Position numbers and translations under genes: made by a program
Assembly (NCBI GenBank): GCA_026999335.1
Contig: JALTPW010000665.1
Span: 1 to 9,361, forward strand
Source: Chromatiales bacterium
GTDB taxonomy: Bacteria > Pseudomonadota > Gammaproteobacteria > SZUA-152
Direction: 5' to 3'
Length of the DNA stretch: 9,361 nucleotides
In this document: positions 7,738-9,361 of the stretch, piece after piece
Layout: each line of letters begins with the position of its first letter
Numbering within the stretch: position 1 is the stretch's first letter
Notes under the pieces: generated by a model
Seen by the model: the letters and a program-made list of their open reading frames with translations, nothing else
Told to the model about the DNA's origin: nothing
The model's database searches: none

Positions 7738-8946
7738 ATGCAGACATCATTGACCGAACCATTCAAAAACAGCGACGCGGGCCAGGAAGCCGAACGTATT
7801 TTGCGCGCCTGCGTACATTGCGGTTTTTGTACGGCAACCTGTCCGACGTATCGATTGTTGGGCGATGAACTCGATGGCCCCCGCGGCCGCATCTATCTCA
7901 TTAAACAGGTACTGGAAGGTCACCAGGTCACGGCCAAGACCCAAGGTCATCTTGACCGATGCCTCACTTGCCGCGCCTGTGAAAGCACCTGTCCCTCGGG
8001 TGTGCAATATGGGCGCTTGGTGGAGATCGGTCGCCATGTCGTCGAACAACGCGTCGGGCGCCCTTGGCGGGAACAGTTTATCCATGGCGCTTTGCGTGCG
8101 ATTGTGCCGTACACCGCACGATTCGGTGCCCTGCTAAACCTTGGGCGTGCACTGAAACCGCTATTGCCAAAGTCTCTGGCGCAGAAAATTCCGGCCAGGC
8201 AACACAGCAAGCCTTGGCCCGAGCAGTCCCATCGACGCAAAATGCTGGTGCTGGATGGTTGTGTTCAACCGGTTACCGCGCCCAACACCAACGCGGCAGC
8301 GGCCCGGGTGCTGGATCGCCTGAACATCCAACTCGTCCGCGCCACCGGCGCTGGCTGTTGTGGCGCGATAAATCAACACCTGTTGGCCCGGGATCCGGCA
8401 CTCGATGACATGCGACGCAATATCGATGCATGGTGGCCCCACATTGACGCCGGCGCAGAGGCGATTGTGGTAACCGCTAGCGGCTGCGGCGTTATCGTTA
8501 AAGATTATGGTGAATTACTCAAACACGATGCCGTCTACGCCGAAAAGGCCAAACACGTCGCTGACTTAACCAGGGACATCAGTGAAATCCTTGCTGCGGA
8601 AGACCTGTCGGCACTGCAAAACGAGATACACGGAATCAAAGTGGCCTTCCATGCTCCCTGTACCTTGCAACATGGCCAGAAAATCAACCACCTCGTCGAA
8701 AAGATTTTGCGTGACGCCGGCTACATACTCACCCCCGTTGCCGATAGCCATCTGTGCTGTGGCTCCGCCGGCACCTATGCCATCCTCCAACCCGGACTGT
8801 CCGGGCAATTACTCGACAATAAACTGCAATCGTTAAGCGCCGGGACGCCGGATTATATCGCCACCGCCAATATTGGCTGCCAGCTCCATATGGCAACCAG
8901 GGCAAACGTTCCGGTCAAAGATTGGATAGAGTTATTGGACAGATAG
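7738..8946 (+). CDS. glcF: Glycolate oxidase iron-sulfur subunit GlcF
   Basis: A 402-residue protein, close to E. coli GlcF (about 407). It is the electron-transfer subunit that takes electrons from the GlcD/GlcE flavins towards the quinone pool. Two 4Fe-4S cluster motifs are intact: C25-x2-C28-x2-C31-x3-C35-P and C75-x2-C78-x2-C81-x3-C85-P. The rest holds the two cysteine-rich CCG domains (heterodisulfide-reductase type) with C207-C208-G, C250, C308, C340-C341-G and C381. All expected cysteines that I can check are present, so the protein should be functional. The ATG lies 7 bp after the glcE stop; a TAGG overlapping that stop is the only Shine-Dalgarno candidate, which suggests translational coupling. 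It is the last gene of the run. No glcG, glcB or lactate/glycolate permease follows, and no clear terminator is seen before the next locus. Confidence 0.96.
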   Translation: MQTSLTEPFKNSDAGQEAERILRACVHCGFCTATCPTYRLLGDELDGPRGRIYLIKQVLEGHQVTAKTQGHLDRCLTCRACESTCPSGVQYGRLVEIGRHVVEQRVGRPWREQFIHGALRAIVPYTARFGALLNLGRALKPLLPKSLAQKIPARQHSKPWPEQSHRRKMLVLDGCVQPVTAPNTNAAAARVLDRLNIQLVRATGAGCCGAINQHLLARDPALDDMRRNIDAWWPHIDAGAEAIVVTASGCGVIVKDYGELLKHDAVYAEKAKHVADLTRDISEILAAEDLSALQNEIHGIKVAFHAPCTLQHGQKINHLVEKILRDAGYILTPVADSHLCCGSAGTYAILQPGLSGQLLDNKLQSLSAGTPDYIATANIGCQLHMATRANVPVKDWIELLDR

Positions 8947-9027
8947 TCAGAACCACCGTGCATGGGCAGATGTAGTTTGTAAATCGAACAGGACGATAGG
9001 CCCGATGATTTTGTGAATATTACCCTT

Positions 9028-9095
9028 TTGACAAAATTGGGCGGTATTCGCTTAAGTACAACCTTGGCGTTGAATTATCGTTTTGATCCTATTAT
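9028..9095 (+). promoter_or_regulatory. Possible promoter elements in the spacer before the PAAR/DUF4123 genes
   Basis: The 191-bp gap after glcF contains a consensus -35 box TTGACA (9028-9033), but only a poor -10 (CTTAAG, 9051-9056) at 17 bp. A good -10-like TATTAT (9090-9095) lies further on, without a matching -35 at normal distance. TTGACA also sits in an 11-bp palindrome, TTTTGACAAAA (9026-9036). The region is more AT-rich than its surroundings, as expected for a promoter region, but no single complete promoter can be named. Confidence 0.25.
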
Positions 9096-9137
9096 CAAGA
9101 ATTCACAACAAATATTCCCCCCAAGCAAGGAACCGCC

Positions 9138-9256
9138 ATGGGTAAACCCGCCGCCAGAATCACTGACATGCACATCTGTCCCAAGCGAACAGGCCCCCCC
9201 TCGTCGCCGGTTTCCCCGATGTCCTCATCAGTGCTAAATAAGGCGACAGCACATGA
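9138..9256 (+). pseudogene. Decayed PAAR-domain protein (T6SS spike tip) remnant
   Basis: AAGGAA (9127-9132) precedes an ATG that opens with GKPAARITDMHICP, the classic start of PAAR proteins, which form the sharp tip of the T6SS VgrG spike and carry effectors. After about 20 codons the frame is lost in a run of seven C (9194-9200). In the frame starting at 9200 the sequence reads LVAGFPDVLISAK and a TAA (9239-9241), then GDST and a TGA. PAAR proteins commonly have a PxVLIGG...PAARxGDSTxHG-type end, so this looks like their tail with a stop inside it. Besides the frameshift, most of the roughly 85-100 residue domain is missing between the two pieces. A single-base sequencing error would restore only about 34 codons. 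In the ATG frame no stop occurs before the window end, but that extension has no PAAR character and overlaps the DUF4123 gene. The start keeps a good ribosome site, so decay looks recent. Confidence 0.7.
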
Positions 9257-9361
9257 TCTTCGACGACCCCCGCCAGGCAAACATCGACAAACACTTGTTT
9301 GCCACCCCCGGCCACCACACCTACGCCGTCGTGGATGGTGCTGCACTGCCCGGATTATTAT
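9253..9361 (+). CDS. DUF4123 domain protein (T6SS effector adaptor), N-terminal part
   Basis: The reading frame from the ATG at 9253 gives 36 codons and runs off the window. It contains HHTYAVVDGAALPGLL (residues 21-36), the hallmark opening of DUF4123 (tyrosine-aliphatic-aliphatic-D-G/A-A...P-x-L-L). DUF4123 proteins are cytoplasmic adaptor/chaperones that load a specific effector onto the VgrG or PAAR tip of a T6SS, and their genes usually lie between vgrG/PAAR and the effector gene. This fits the PAAR remnant directly upstream. AAGG at 9240-9243, 9 nt before the ATG, is a usable Shine-Dalgarno. The start overlaps the last codons of the PAAR remnant's second frame. An effector gene would be expected beyond the window. 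The call rests on a short stretch, so it is probable rather than certain. Confidence 0.7.
   Translation, partial: MIFDDPRQANIDKHLFATPGHHTYAVVDGAALPGLL

Noticed and set aside
9011..9108. TTGTGAAT (9011-9018) and its inverse ATTCACAA (9101-9108), resembling the operator half-site near 1340.
   Set aside because: The arms are 82 bp apart, differ from the palindrome at the last base, and a 7-base motif of this kind is expected about once per window by chance.
9013..9237. A 74-codon reading frame across the spacer and PAAR region.
   Set aside because: GTG start without a ribosome site, low-complexity proline/arginine-rich end, and it overlaps the recognisable PAAR start in another frame.

Overview
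The window looks like a piece of chromosome from a moderately GC-rich proteobacterium, most likely a gammaproteobacterium. The evidence is an ApaH-type diadenosine tetraphosphatase with the GDIQG form of its first metal motif, a three-subunit GlcDEF glycolate oxidase, and a PAAR/DUF4123 pair typical of type VI secretion (T6SS) loci. Genus cannot be decided from what is visible. All family calls come from motif recognition by eye; no search was run.

Layout. (1) Positions 1-365, minus strand: the first 121 codons of apaH, cut by the window edge. (2) 575-1330, minus strand: an IclR-family regulator. (3) 1331-1463: the divergent control region. It holds a perfect 15-bp palindrome (TTTCACA-T-TGTGAAA), a second copy of its half-site 19 bp on, and a plausible sigma-70 promoter overlapping both. 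(4) 1464-8946, plus strand: a five-gene run in one direction with short gaps. It encodes a thiamine-diphosphate (ThDP) enzyme with mixed transketolase and phosphoketolase features, a DUF1537/four-carbon acid sugar kinase-like protein, and GlcD, GlcE and GlcF. The only long gap in the run (107 bp, or 71 bp to the first possible upstream start) holds a strong imperfect stem-loop followed by five T. (5) 8947-9137: a 191-bp spacer with weak promoter-like elements and no clear terminator. (6) 9138-9361: a decayed, frameshifted PAAR remnant, followed by the first 36 codons of a DUF4123 protein that runs off the window.

How the genes may work together. GlcDEF is a membrane-associated flavin/iron-sulfur dehydrogenase that oxidises glycolate (often also D-lactate and related 2-hydroxy acids) and passes electrons to the quinone pool. 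Here it lacks its common GntR-type regulator GlcC and the malate synthase gene glcB. Instead it follows a ThDP C-C lyase/transferase and an acid-sugar kinase, under a divergent IclR regulator. This suggests a dedicated route for a C2-C4 hydroxy acid or acid sugar, in which one enzyme oxidises, one phosphorylates and one cleaves or transfers a two-carbon unit. The substrate is not determined by the sequence. This cluster is the most interesting part of the window. The T6SS remnant at the right edge is a separate matter.
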